Part shown: positions 29,495 to 38,073 of the stretch, one piece after another | Position numbering within the stretch: the stretch's first letter is position 1 | Layout of the letters: every line of letters starts with the position of its first letter | Source of the DNA: Pelotomaculum sp. | Lineage (GTDB): Bacteria; Bacillota; Desulfotomaculia; Desulfotomaculales; Pelotomaculaceae | DNA length: 64,000 nucleotides | Assembly: GCA_018435055.1 (NCBI GenBank) | Contig: JAHDOA010000018.1 | Span: 248,001 to 312,000 of the forward strand | Direction: 5' to 3' | Notes under the pieces: model-generated | What the model was told of the DNA's origin: nothing | What the model saw: only the letters and a program-made list of their open reading frames with translations | Databases searched by the model: none | Made by a program: the position numbers and the translations under genes

Positions 29495-30043
29495 ATTCTT
29501 TCGTAAATAATTTTAGTTTCATTGCTAATTGAGCTTTTTAAATTCCGGCTCCCCTCAAAAATATATTAATTAAGCAATTACCAAGCAACCAGGCCCCCAC
29601 GGGCATAACTGCACATAAGAATACAAGACTAAACAATACATTTACCACGACCAATGATAAATAACTCCGCTAATTAAAAAGTATAATACATAATCTCCCT
29701 CCAGTCTATGCCTGGCCGGCAAAATTATATCGAAAATCTACATAAACCAACACAGGGACACAGGGAAAGGTTCCTTGTCCCGTCCCGGAGAAAAGCGTAA
29801 TATCATCAGAGTAACAACTGCCTGTTCTTTGTTTTTCTTTTCTAGCGACAAACCTTTGTCATGCTTATAAAAATCTGTTTTTAGGACTAACCTGACCAAC
29901 AGCAACATTCGCATTGACGTGGAGCGCTGTTGGATCAAGCTGCCAAAACTGGGCTGGGTAAAATACGCAAATGATAAAAGAGAAAACTGGAGATAAGAAA
30001 AAAAAGATTGGAACAAGGGAGCTGTCCCTTGTCCCGAATTCCC
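29495..30043. repeat. 549-bp gap with GGGACA palindromes
   Basis: The right half holds two palindromic repeats: 29754-29786 (GGGACA...AAGGTTCC...TGTCCC type) and 30010-30035 (GGAACAAGGGA/TCCCTTGTCCC). The left half is AT-rich and would contain the promoter of the GTPase-ABC run. A 92-codon ORF across the repeats shows no credible coding features. Confidence 0.5.
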
Positions 30044-31225
30044 CTATTCATCGAACATCTTTACAATTTCCAGAGCCAGGCCCGCTGTATGCCCTATCTT
30101 GCTGATGTCCAACAAATCCATGGTGTCATTTACAGTGTGCGTGACCTTGCCCAGAAGTTCCATACACATGGACGTGAAGGCAAGAGTCGGAATCCCCAGC
30201 GGCCAGAAGAAGCCGTGATCGCTCTCGTAAAACGGTCCTTCGATGAAATTCCCGAACCTTTTGGCGGTCTCTGTGATCCGGGATACCAGCTCATCCGGAC
30301 ATCCAAAAAACGCCGCCATCCTGTTTGCATCCTTAAATCCTATGCCGTCAATGTTGATCGCCGCGATGAGATCATCCGGCGGATACTCCTGTATGTACAG
30401 GGCGTCCCCGGGAAACCAGCTGTCCTCACCGCCGTAGGCCACCAGCTCGATTGCCGCTTTGGTTTCCACTTCCCTGAGGTTGCGGGCCAGCAGCAGCAAA
30501 GCCGCAATCCCGGCAGCATTGTCCATGGCTCCCGGCGTTCCGGGAAATGAGTCGTAATGAGCGCATAAGAGGATCTTTTTTTCACCGTTCCCGCGCCGCC
30601 CAATCAAATTGGAACCGGTGCTCTCTCTGCTTTCAGCGACTATTTTCAGCCTGGCCGCAGAGCCGGAATTCCCCAGCAGGAGCGGTACCTCATCCCTGTG
30701 TACCGAAACCGAAGGGATGTCCAATTCGCTGTCCTGCAGCACCGGCAGCGGAATATCATAGTGACTCACCGCAATAATAGCAACCGGTCTGCTCCTAACC
30801 AGAAGTTCGATGAAGCGGTCCTTTATCTCATCAAAATAATAACGGCGGTCGAAGTTCCTGGGCATAAAACCGCCGCGGGTGATATCACCATGCACCAGCG
30901 CGATTTTGCCGGTCAGGTCGATGTCCCGCAGGTCCTCAGCCGACGAAACCGGAACCAGTACGCCTTCGGTATCGCAGGACGGTGAATGGGTGTTCACGAT
31001 AGCAGGCACCTTTTTCCCGGCCACCGTCAGCTCGACTGATAATGCCCGCCAATCGGGACAGGGGTATTCCTGTACTGTCACTTTATACCCCGCCTGCTCC
31101 ATCTCTCCGGCAATAAAATCCGCCGCCGTCCGGTTAGCCCGGGACCCTGCCGGCCGCTGCCCGATCTCCACCGAAAGCTTCTTCAGACAGCGCTCAATAT
31201 ACTCATCCTGGTTAAAGATGACCAT
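30044..31225 (-). CDS. M28-family zinc aminopeptidase
   Basis: Metallopeptidase with the M28 ligand set: His/Asp in AHYDSFPG, bridging Asp in GAMDNAAG, Glu pair in AYGGEDSW, Asp in NIDGIG and a final His in HTVNDT. A protease-associated-like insert lies between about 90 and 200. I start at ATG 31225, which has AAGGAGGG 7 bases upstream, giving 393 residues. The frame is open for 53 more codons upstream, and that segment encodes a truncated MerR helix-turn-helix (see next entry). No signal peptide is seen, so it is probably cytosolic. Confidence 0.85.
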   Translation of the reverse strand: MVIFNQDEYIERCLKKLSVEIGQRPAGSRANRTAADFIAGEMEQAGYKVTVQEYPCPDWRALSVELTVAGKKVPAIVNTHSPSCDTEGVLVPVSSAEDLRDIDLTGKIALVHGDITRGGFMPRNFDRRYYFDEIKDRFIELLVRSRPVAIIAVSHYDIPLPVLQDSELDIPSVSVHRDEVPLLLGNSGSAARLKIVAESRESTGSNLIGRRGNGEKKILLCAHYDSFPGTPGAMDNAAGIAALLLLARNLREVETKAAIELVAYGGEDSWFPGDALYIQEYPPDDLIAAINIDGIGFKDANRMAAFFGCPDELVSRITETAKRFGNFIEGPFYESDHGFFWPLGIPTLAFTSMCMELLGKVTHTVNDTMDLLDISKIGHTAGLALEIVKMFDE

Positions 31226-31384
31226 AACAAAACCCTCCTTCACAAGATGGATTTCACCGTACACCCGGTAGCCGTTCTCCGCCCTTGGGACCGGCGGTAT
31301 GTAATCAAGTTCTTCATACAGCCTCACCGTATTCGGATGTACTCCGCATAAAGCCGCAATTTGCGATGTTTTGTAAGTTTTCAT
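31226..31384 (-). pseudogene. truncated MerR-family regulator, in frame with the M28 peptidase
   Basis: Codons 1-47 of the open frame encode a clear MerR N-terminus: YKTSQIAALCGVHPNTVRLYEELDYIPPV then NGYRVYGEIHL, the helix-turn-helix and first wing. The sequence then stops resembling MerR and runs into the peptidase ribosome site (which reads KEGF). The dimerisation helix and effector domain are absent. Either this is a deletion remnant, or a 446-residue MerR-peptidase fusion is made. I favour a remnant because the peptidase has its own strong site. Confidence 0.6.
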
Positions 31385-31527
31385 TAGATTACTTCACTCT
31401 AGTTTTAATTTGACCAGGCAGATCAGCCAGAGCATTTACAGACATGCCCTCCTGCTTTTTCCCATATTTTACTGCAATACACCTGTTAAACACAATAGAA
31501 CCATGAACTGTCCGTTAATTAGAGTGT

Positions 31528-31556
31528 TTGACTGTACTGTCAGGTTATATTATAAT
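31528..31556 (+). promoter_or_regulatory. sigma-A-type promoter for the dedA gene
   Basis: TTGACT at 31528-31533, a 17-base spacer, then TATAAT at 31551-31556. Transcription would start near 31563, leaving a leader of about 200 bases before dedA. Confidence 0.65.
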
Positions 31557-31562
31557 TCCAAC

Positions 31563-31761
31563 ATGTGTTAAAATGCTGAACCTGCTTATTACACATCTTA
31601 AGACCAGCAAAACTTATTCGCCACTAAATTTAATTCTTCCTATGAGATGGGGGCCCTAACCGGGGAATTTTGCCTCACTCCAGGCTGGGAAAGAGCGGCA
31701 GCCTACTGGCTCGTTCATCAAGTACAAATCCCTAGCTAGGATTAAAAATAATGAAAGTGAG
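31563..31761 (+). promoter_or_regulatory. long 5' leader of the dedA gene, possibly structured
   Basis: About 200 transcribed bases with a TGTGT...TACACA pair near the start. A GC-rich stretch (31645-31715) contains AGGCTG/CAGCCT and GAGC/GCTC pairs. No known riboswitch class is recognised. Confidence 0.3.
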
Positions 31762-32439
31762 TTGTCCAACTTAACAATGTTTCACTCAATAGTTGAACAG
31801 TTAACCCATATAGCCATTACCTTAACGGAAACTCTCGGTTACTGGGGTATCTATATCGGCATGATCATTGAAAGCTCCTGCATCCCGCTGCCGAGCGAGG
31901 CAATTATGCTGTTTGGCGGCTTCATGGTAGCTGTTGGATTGTTAAACTTCTGGATTGTTGTAGCCGCGGGGGTGCTGGGCAACCTTACCGGCTCTGTCCT
32001 CACATACTGGTTCGGCGCCAGCGGCGGCCGCGCCCTCCTGCTGAAATACGGCAGGTACGTTTTGATCAATGCGGAACACGTGGAAAAGGCGGAGCGGTGG
32101 TTTAACCGCTACGGGGACTGGACGGTTTTTTTCACCCGTAACCTGCCGGTTATCCGGACTTTTATCTCCCTGCCGGCGGGTATAGCCAGGATGAATTTCG
32201 TCAAGTTTTTTATCTATACCCTGGTAGGCTGTATACCCTGGAATATCGCTTTAACATACCTGGGTTTTAAGCTGGGGAAGAACTGGCATTGGATCGAACC
32301 TTATTTCCGCCCGGTAAGCTATGCAATACTGGCAGCCCTTATCGCAGGCGCAGTTTGGTTCTTTGTTAAAAGTTTCCGTAACCGAAAAGAGCCACGCAAA
32401 AATAAGAGTGAGGTACTAAACCAGGCTAATCCCGATTAA
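31762..32439 (+). CDS. DedA-family membrane protein
   Basis: A 225-residue polytopic protein of the DedA/SNARE-associated family, which acts in lipid-carrier recycling and membrane homeostasis. The family signature is present: E-x-x-C-IPLPSEAIMLFGGF near 35-50, and F-TRNLPVIRTFISLPAGIARMNFVKF with the conserved Arg pair at about 130-155. It ends with a basic cytoplasmic tail. The frame starts with TTG 31762 (next candidate ATG 31777). Neither has an ideal ribosome site, so the start is uncertain. Confidence 0.88.
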   Translation: MSNLTMFHSIVEQLTHIAITLTETLGYWGIYIGMIIESSCIPLPSEAIMLFGGFMVAVGLLNFWIVVAAGVLGNLTGSVLTYWFGASGGRALLLKYGRYVLINAEHVEKAERWFNRYGDWTVFFTRNLPVIRTFISLPAGIARMNFVKFFIYTLVGCIPWNIALTYLGFKLGKNWHWIEPYFRPVSYAILAALIAGAVWFFVKSFRNRKEPRKNKSEVLNQANPD

Positions 32440-32449
32440 AAAGACAAGC

Positions 32450-32626
32450 ACACAGGGACAATTCCCGTGTGTTTCCATAACATATATCAAAAAAACAGGG
32501 TCTTTTTTTGCCGGAAAGCCCCATTTTTGGCAGACATGCCGGGCCCACCAAGACTGGGACAAGGGACCTGTCCCCTTGTCCCGTCTCCGCGCCCTTGTGC
32601 CGGTATCCCCTTGTCCCGGACGACTA
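32450..32626. repeat. cluster of GGGACA-type palindromes between dedA and the ferritin-like gene
   Basis: 32450-32472 is ACAC-GGGA-CAA-TTCCC-GTGT-type. 32556-32582 is a 27-base palindrome GGGACAAGG...CCTTGTCCC. A further partial arm CCCCTTGTCCCGG ends near 32620. It lies between the convergent dedA and ferritin-like genes, where it could also serve as a terminator. Confidence 0.65.
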
Positions 32627-33118
32627 TTAAAGGGTGTTGTAAAGAACGCCAAATTGTGTGGCGTGCTCCAATTCATCAACCATTGCCAGGTAAAACGTAT
32701 CTCTAACCAGTTGATCTGTGGTGGAAAGCTGTACATCACGGTAAAATCCTCCAGCTTCCAGCTCGCCTTTTAAAGCCATCAGTATGCCTTCTTTGTATGT
32801 CCGATACTGTATGGGCTGGATAGTGTACCGGGGGCTCTGTCCGGTAAAATGCCGGTACAGCCTGGTAAAGGCATCCAGATGTTCCAGTTCGTCCTGGTAG
32901 GCATGCTGGATAAACTCTCTGTGCAGGCTGTCCGGCGCTTCTCTTAACAGTCGGGAGTAAAATTCCGCCGCAGTCGCCTCATCCACTATGGAGTCGTATA
33001 TATTCCTCAGCAGTCTCCCAAAATCGTTAGGCCCAAGGAGCGGCAGTTGAGGGGTCTGAATTTTAAAAGCTGTATTACCGTTAGGAATGCCTGACCCGGG
33101 CGGCTGATGGTAATTCAT
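32627..33118 (-). CDS. ferritin-like di-iron/manganese domain protein
   Basis: 163 residues. A Gly/Pro-rich N-terminal 35 residues precedes a four-helix ferritin-like domain with paired carboxylate-His motifs: IVDEATAAEFY, DELEHLDAF and a second DELEHATQF. This is the arrangement of rubrerythrin-like or spore-coat-associated ferritin-like proteins of Firmicutes. There is no rubredoxin domain. Oxidative-stress or coat function is inferred only. Confidence 0.75.
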   Translation of the reverse strand: MNYHQPPGSGIPNGNTAFKIQTPQLPLLGPNDFGRLLRNIYDSIVDEATAAEFYSRLLREAPDSLHREFIQHAYQDELEHLDAFTRLYRHFTGQSPRYTIQPIQYRTYKEGILMALKGELEAGGFYRDVQLSTTDQLVRDTFYLAMVDELEHATQFGVLYNTL

Positions 33119-33405
33119 GTAATCACCCCTGAATTTAATTTATAATTCAGGGTATTATACAACCAGACAAAGTGTCCCAAAAAAAGTCGTGAAAATAAAC
33201 AACCCTTCGTACATTTATGACTTGTGGGACTTCAAAGAAATAAATAACGACATAAACAGTTAACCTCCCGACTAATTGGGAAGGTTAATTATTGGCCCCC
33301 CTGTCACACTCTACATACGGATTAAGGAGTTATTGCTAACGTTCCTTTTCCCCCATGGCTTCAGGTAAGAGATAATCAATTATGACTCTGGAAACCAAAT
33401 CCTCC

Positions 33406-34362
33406 TTAATTGCCCTCGACAGCCACACACTCTTCCGGTGGTTTGTCCCGGCGTATGCCGCGGTATACCGGGTGGCGTAGGTAGCCTTCACTGGTGGTGG
33501 TGAGATAATCCACGATGCAGACCAGCATCGGCCGCACAAAGATGGTGCGCCTTCTTTCCTCCTGTGGGACCTTGACTATCTCCCGCGACAACTCAATTTT
33601 TTGCAGCGCTTCCAGCAGAGCTGCCGCTTCACGTTCACTAAAACCAGTCCCGACCTTTCCCTGGAAAACCAGATTTCCGTCCCGGTAGCCGCCCAGCACC
33701 AGAGAACCAAGTCCCCTGCCGGAAGATCCGCGCTGATATCCGCAGATAACCAGGTCCACCTCCCTGGTATGCCTGAACTTATGCCAGTATGGTGAACGCC
33801 TGCCAGGCAGGTAGGCGCTGTCAAGTTTCTTAGCCATAACACCTTCCAGTCCTTGAGCAACACACGCGCTGTATAAATCCAGTCCGTTCTTGTGCACGTA
33901 CTGAGAGATGGAAATTTCTTCAGCGCCTTGATCGACCATTTCCTCAAGCAGTCCCTTGCGCTTTTCCAACGGCAAATCCATAACACTCTTACCGCCTGAA
34001 TATAGCACGTCAAAAACTATAAAAACAGCCGGACGCTCCAGGGAAGTCCGGCCGATTGTTTTGATGTTTTTCATCCTGCCCCGGGATTGGAGAGCGGCAA
34101 AGGAAGGCTTCCCTTCTTTAAAGACAACAATTTCCCCGTCAAGTATTGCCGGCGCGCTGTTAACCCTCCCGTGCAGTTTGACCAGTTCCGGAAATTTTGC
34201 GCTCAGATCAATGCCGTTCCTCGAGTACAGGACCGTAGTGTTCCCCTCCAGGTAGGACAAACAGCGGTAACCGTCCCACTTCACTTCAAAAAGATGTTCC
34301 CCGCTGTCATATGGCTTAGAGCTTGTAGCCAGCATGGGGCGAAGAAGCGGCAAGTTTTCCAT
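33406..34362 (-). CDS. ATP-dependent DNA ligase, LigD-type stand-alone ligase
   Basis: 318 residues with the adenylated Lys in motif I EVKWDGYRC (about residue 28), motif III ILDGEIVVF-x-F, motif IV EGVMAKKLDSAYLPGRRSPYWHKFRH and an OB-fold C-terminal half. It matches the ligase domain of LigD without the polymerase or nuclease parts. With Ku 294 bases upstream and the LigD-type polymerase at 21505 it completes a three-gene NHEJ repair set for double-strand breaks, typical of spore-formers. Confidence 0.93.
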   Translation of the reverse strand: MENLPLLRPMLATSSKPYDSGEHLFEVKWDGYRCLSYLEGNTTVLYSRNGIDLSAKFPELVKLHGRVNSAPAILDGEIVVFKEGKPSFAALQSRGRMKNIKTIGRTSLERPAVFIVFDVLYSGGKSVMDLPLEKRKGLLEEMVDQGAEEISISQYVHKNGLDLYSACVAQGLEGVMAKKLDSAYLPGRRSPYWHKFRHTREVDLVICGYQRGSSGRGLGSLVLGGYRDGNLVFQGKVGTGFSEREAAALLEALQKIELSREIVKVPQEERRRTIFVRPMLVCIVDYLTTTSEGYLRHPVYRGIRRDKPPEECVAVEGN

Positions 34363-34656
34363 AGTACTTTTTAAGCCTCCGGGTTAACTGTTTCAGGCAA
34401 ATCACAGCACCGCACTGGCACGCGACACAGCGATGAATCTGGAACTTCAGCACAAGTTTGGGGGATAACTCCCTCCCTGCAAACCGTGGGATTAATGTAA
34501 CTCCAGTGCTATTTGACGGGATTAAAACCGCCCAGCTTTTGTCGCAGGAAGAGGATTACACTAATGAGATTAACGGGCACACCTCTCTCACAAGCATTTC
34601 TGCATGCAAGGTAATGTCCCCCGATTGGAAATACCGGGTGGTATCATAGTAAATAC
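34363..34656. repeat. gap between ligase and Ku with one GGGGACA-type element
   Basis: 34575-34622 aligns with 26193-26241 (shared CACACCTC, GCATTTCTGCATGC and AATGTCCCC). The rest shows no convincing gene; a 63-codon plus-strand ORF at 34458 has no recognisable homology. Confidence 0.5.
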
Positions 34657-35532
34657 TTATGATGTTTTTCTGCGGGCACGGGTTTTTGCTGCCTTTAATT
34701 CTACATCAGCGGCAGCATCCGCAGGCTTGTTCCCCTTTGGCGCCTTTTTCTGTTCTCTTTCTTCCTTGGCCAGGTTGATACTGGCTTTCAGAGCCTCCAT
34801 GAGGTCGACAACTTTACCGCTTTCCGGCCTGGCGGGAGTTGCTATCACTTCTCCGGCTATTTTCGCCTGGATTTTTTCCATCAGGCTCTGCCTGTATGTG
34901 TCGGTGTATTTTTCAGGCTGGAATTTCGCCGACAGGCTGTTGATCAGGTTTACCGCCATTTTAACTTCGTTATCGTGCAGGCTGACCTGGTAACCCAATT
35001 CGGTCAGCGCGCCGGGATGCCTGATCTCGTCCGGATAATGCATGGCGCTCATCACAATGGTACCGCCGCTGACCCTGATCGCCGCCAGGCTCTCGCGGCT
35101 GCGGATCATCACCCTGGCTATGGCTACCTTGCCGGTCTGATCCATAGCCCTTTTCAATAGTTCGTACACCTTGGCCCCCCCGTCGCCCGGCGCCAGGTAA
35201 TATGATTTTTCGTAATAGACCGGGTCAATCTCAGAGAGGTCGACAAAATCCAGGATTTCAATGTTTTTTCCCGGACCGTTCGCCGCGCCATGGGCAAAGT
35301 CTTCATCCTCAAGGATTACATACTTGCCTTTTTCATATTCATACCCGCGCACGATGTCGTCCATGGCTACCTCTGTCTGGCAGTATGGACAATATTTCCT
35401 GTACTGCACAGGGTTTTTACATTTTTTATGAAGGTAATTAAACCTGATGTCTTTCTGCTCGGTTGCGGCGTAAAGTTTAACCGGCACGTAAACCAGACCA
35501 AAACTTATGGCGCCTTTCCACATGGAGCGCAT
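34657..35532 (-). CDS. ku: non-homologous end-joining protein Ku
   Basis: Bacterial Ku homodimer that caps DNA double-strand ends and recruits LigD-type enzymes. MWKGAISFGLVYVPVKLYAAT is the conserved N-terminus, and VRGYEYEKGKYVILEDED and MAVNLINSLSAKFQPEKYTDTYR are core elements. The Lys/Ala-rich C-terminal tail probably contacts DNA. I choose ATG 35532 with GGGGTG 5 bases upstream (291 residues); an ATG at 35550 is possible. Confidence 0.95.
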   Translation of the reverse strand: MRSMWKGAISFGLVYVPVKLYAATEQKDIRFNYLHKKCKNPVQYRKYCPYCQTEVAMDDIVRGYEYEKGKYVILEDEDFAHGAANGPGKNIEILDFVDLSEIDPVYYEKSYYLAPGDGGAKVYELLKRAMDQTGKVAIARVMIRSRESLAAIRVSGGTIVMSAMHYPDEIRHPGALTELGYQVSLHDNEVKMAVNLINSLSAKFQPEKYTDTYRQSLMEKIQAKIAGEVIATPARPESGKVVDLMEALKASINLAKEEREQKKAPKGNKPADAAADVELKAAKTRARRKTS

Positions 35533-35646
35533 CATTTCACCCCAAATCATTTTGCTATATTTACACTATTATTTCCTTCGCCGGCAAAGTAATGCGGCTG
35601 TGGCAAAAAGTAAACCCGGGTTTTTTAGATACCCGGGTGTAGTTTA

Positions 35647-36102
35647 TCAGGATAATACCGGAGGCGCGGCGCCCGGCGCCTGCGGCGCGGTCTGTGTTTG
35701 CGTCTTGTCCCCGCCGCCTCCGAACATGGATTGGATCTGTGCAATTACCTGCGGCGCAACATCTATTAACCGGTCATATATGGCGTTCCCATCTACCGGA
35801 AGCAGGCGGATCTGTCCGTTGCCCGCTACCAGGAAACCAATAGGCTTTACAGATACACCTGCCCCGCTGCCGCCGCCAAAAGCCGGCATCTGGGACTCCT
35901 TACCTTTTTCCCCGCGGGTGGCGCTGATTTCAAACTCGCCGCCGCCGGCGGCAAAACCGCAGGCTACACGGGAAATTGGAATTATCACGGTACCGTCCGG
36001 AGCTTCAACCGGATCCCCGACTACAGTGTTCACGTCTACCATTTCTTTAATGCTTTCCATCGCCGTTTTCATTAAACCTTCTATCGGATGCTGCTCAGGC
36101 AA
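35647..36102 (-). CDS. ytfJ: sporulation/germination protein GerW (YtfJ)
   Basis: 151-residue protein of the GerW family: HPIEGLMKTAMESIKEMVDVNTVVGDPVEAPDGTVIIPISRVACGFAAGGGE, then a glycine-rich centre and a SVKPIGFLVA strand. In Bacillus it is forespore-made and needed for normal germination. It follows the DUF2953 gene by 18 bases, the same ytfI-ytfJ pairing as in Bacillus. Confidence 0.93.
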   Translation of the reverse strand: MPEQHPIEGLMKTAMESIKEMVDVNTVVGDPVEAPDGTVIIPISRVACGFAAGGGEFEISATRGEKGKESQMPAFGGGSGAGVSVKPIGFLVAGNGQIRLLPVDGNAIYDRLIDVAPQVIAQIQSMFGGGGDKTQTQTAPQAPGAAPPVLS

Positions 36103-36120
36103 GCCATATCACCCACCTTT

Positions 36121-36804
36121 TCATTTTAATCTTATTGCCAGAGCCTTAAGACTTGTGAAGATAATATAGCCAAATCTTACTTCAAATATGCAATCGAGAC
36201 TGGTGTTAAAACAGGCCGTTTTAAAATTCGGCTTGACATTTATGACTGGATTTGCCTCACCGGCTGTAAACATACGGTAAACATAACTAAAAACAAAACC
36301 CTTTAATCCCCAGGCCGTGCCCGTTAAGATTCCGGTCTGGGAAGGTTCTGCCATGCCTATTTCAGTACACCAGCAAAAACGTCTAAGTTTAATATGCTTG
36401 AGCAGGTATCGCACCACGGGGTAATATTTTTTAATCTTTAAAATCGCCCAGTATAAAATATTAAATAAATTGGCCACCCCGGTGAGTTGGAATCTTTTTT
36501 TTTCTTTTGCTATCAGCCTGTCGCCCTTCCCCCTTATTTCTGTCTGAATTTTATAAGCGGGCTGCGGCCATAGCAGCGGTCTTAGTCCCGGCTGCTTTTT
36601 TTTCTGTTGCTTATCTAATGCCTGTGTTTTCATGACCGGTATTTCCAGCTTATAATGAATAAAACCACGCCAGAGTGTTAAATCAAGCGCGAAATGATCA
36701 TTCCTTCCCTGTTTCCGGTAACGCAGCCGCATGGTTATATTTGTGAGAAAAATGACAAGTAGAAAGATTGTAGCGATTATGACCAGTAGATATGCCCTGC
36801 CCAC
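36121..36804 (-). CDS. ytfI: DUF2953 membrane-anchored protein (YtfI-like)
   Basis: 227 residues with one N-terminal membrane helix (about 5-22) and a soluble domain containing LWRGFIHYKLEIP and the C-terminal IGMAEPSQTGILTGTAWGLKG region of DUF2953. It is paired with ytfJ and therefore probably forespore-expressed; the molecular function is not known. Confidence 0.8.
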   Translation of the reverse strand: MGRAYLLVIIATIFLLVIFLTNITMRLRYRKQGRNDHFALDLTLWRGFIHYKLEIPVMKTQALDKQQKKKQPGLRPLLWPQPAYKIQTEIRGKGDRLIAKEKKRFQLTGVANLFNILYWAILKIKKYYPVVRYLLKHIKLRRFCWCTEIGMAEPSQTGILTGTAWGLKGFVFSYVYRMFTAGEANPVINVKPNFKTACFNTSLDCIFEVRFGYIIFTSLKALAIRLK

Positions 36805-37012
36805 CCGCTTCCCTCCCGGTCATATTTTTCCACCTTTTGGCGGGAATATACTGCGACATTTTTTGCCGTACCTGCTGGGAAGCGTAATGCTGGCCGTAGT
36901 CCTATTTGCGGCGAAGGAGAAGATATCACGATATAACCCGGCAACCAACCTGCGATAAGTGCAGGGCTTCCCGGAATTCATGTCATTACAGCAGGCGTTG
37001 CCCCAATAAAGC
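36805..37012. other. 208-bp gap between trpS terminator and ytfI
   Basis: I see no feature that can be assigned. A plus-strand frame ending at 36958 encodes one hydrophobic helix and a basic tail but has no plausible start with a ribosome site. Confidence 0.4.
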
Positions 37013-37045
37013 AAACAGCCGCCGTTCTAATACCCGGCGGCTGTT
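37013..37045 (-). terminator. trpS terminator
   Basis: An 11-bp stem AACAGCCGCCG/CGGCGGCTGTT, with TTTGCTTTATT following on the minus strand, 5 bases after the trpS stop. Confidence 0.85.
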
Positions 37046-37049
37046 CTTT

Positions 37050-38024
37050 TTATTCTTTCCAGTAATCCAGCCCGACGTTGCGCCTGGCTTTTTCCAGGTA
37101 TACGGAGGCAACCTGTCTCGCCTTATAAGCGCCTTTCTTCATGGTGTCAACCACAAACTCCCTGTCTGAGGCCAGCCTTTTCCGCTCATTCCTGTAGGGT
37201 TCGAAGTAATCCCAGATGACGCTAAATATTTCTTTTTTCAAGTCGCCGTATTTAAGTCCCGGGGTGAGAAACCTCTCCTTGAGCTCTGTCCTGCCCTTTG
37301 TGTCTAAAAAAAGCGCATAAATATCATAAAGGGGATTCCCCTCTACCGGCTTTGGCTGGTCAACCGGCGTGGAGTCCGTCTTAATGCTCATAACTTTCTT
37401 TTTTAACAACTTCTCATCGCTGAAAATTTCGATGGCGTTGCCGTATGACTTGGACATTTTCTGGCCGTCGATGCCCGGCACAACCGCCAGTTCGTCCTCT
37501 ATGTCCGGCTCCGGCGCCACAAAGGTCTCGCCGTAAGTGGAGTTGAAGCGAATGGCGATATCCCTGGCGATTTCCAGGTGCTGTTTCTGATCCTTACCCA
37601 CCGGGACCTTATCCGCCCCGTACAGCAGGATATCCGCCGCCATCAGCACCGGATAGGAAAACAGGCCATGGCTGGCGGGGATGCCCTTGACCACTTTGTC
37701 CTTGTAGGAATGGTTGCGCTCGAGCAAACCCATGCCGGTAACGTTGGAAAGAAGCCATGTCAATTCGGTTACCTCCGGCACATCGGACTGGATATAGAAA
37801 ACTGATTTGTCAGGATCGAGCCCCAGGGCTAAAAAATCACAGGCCGCCTCGTAGGTCTGCCGCCTTAAAAAAGGCGCGTCGAAAACAGAGGTAAGGGCGT
37901 GGTAATTTACCAGGAAACAAAACAGCTCATTGTTTTCCTGGTAGTCCACCATCCTTTTCATCATCCCGAAATAATTGCCCAGGTGCAGGGAACCCGAGGG
38001 TTGAATGCCTGAAAGAATACGCAT
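37050..38024 (-). CDS. trpS: tryptophanyl-tRNA synthetase
   Basis: Class I synthetase charging tRNA-Trp. GIQPSGSLHLGNYFGMM holds the HIGH-like motif and GQKMSKSYGN the KMSKS motif. The start is ATG 38024 (324 residues), with AAGGAGG 6 bases upstream. An in-frame codon at 38060 would add 12 residues with no homology. It is followed by a strong terminator. Confidence 0.97.
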   Translation of the reverse strand: MRILSGIQPSGSLHLGNYFGMMKRMVDYQENNELFCFLVNYHALTSVFDAPFLRRQTYEAACDFLALGLDPDKSVFYIQSDVPEVTELTWLLSNVTGMGLLERNHSYKDKVVKGIPASHGLFSYPVLMAADILLYGADKVPVGKDQKQHLEIARDIAIRFNSTYGETFVAPEPDIEDELAVVPGIDGQKMSKSYGNAIEIFSDEKLLKKKVMSIKTDSTPVDQPKPVEGNPLYDIYALFLDTKGRTELKERFLTPGLKYGDLKKEIFSVIWDYFEPYRNERKRLASDREFVVDTMKKGAYKARQVASVYLEKARRNVGLDYWKE

Positions 38025-38073
38025 TATTTGCCTCCTTGCTGGTGATATAAGCCCGGCCAAATCAAATAAATCA

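Noticed and set aside
29738-30016. 92-codon minus-strand ORF
   Set aside because: It covers two palindromic repeats, has no family resemblance, and its end encodes repeat sequence rather than protein-like composition.
32416-32739. 107-codon minus-strand ORF overlapping dedA end and the ferritin-like gene end
   Set aside because: It runs through repeat sequence and overlaps two real genes; translation is arginine/glycine-rich repeat product.
33336-33539. 67-codon minus-strand ORF at the end of the ligase
   Set aside because: Alternate-frame shadow of the ligase C-terminus.
34458-34649. 63-codon plus-strand ORF between ligase and Ku
   Set aside because: Includes a repeat element at its end and shows no recognisable domain; might be a decayed fragment but nothing supports it.
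36731-36958. 75-codon plus-strand ORF with a hydrophobic helix and basic tail
   Set aside because: Half overlaps ytfI on the other strand, and no start with a ribosome site is found in the non-overlapping part.
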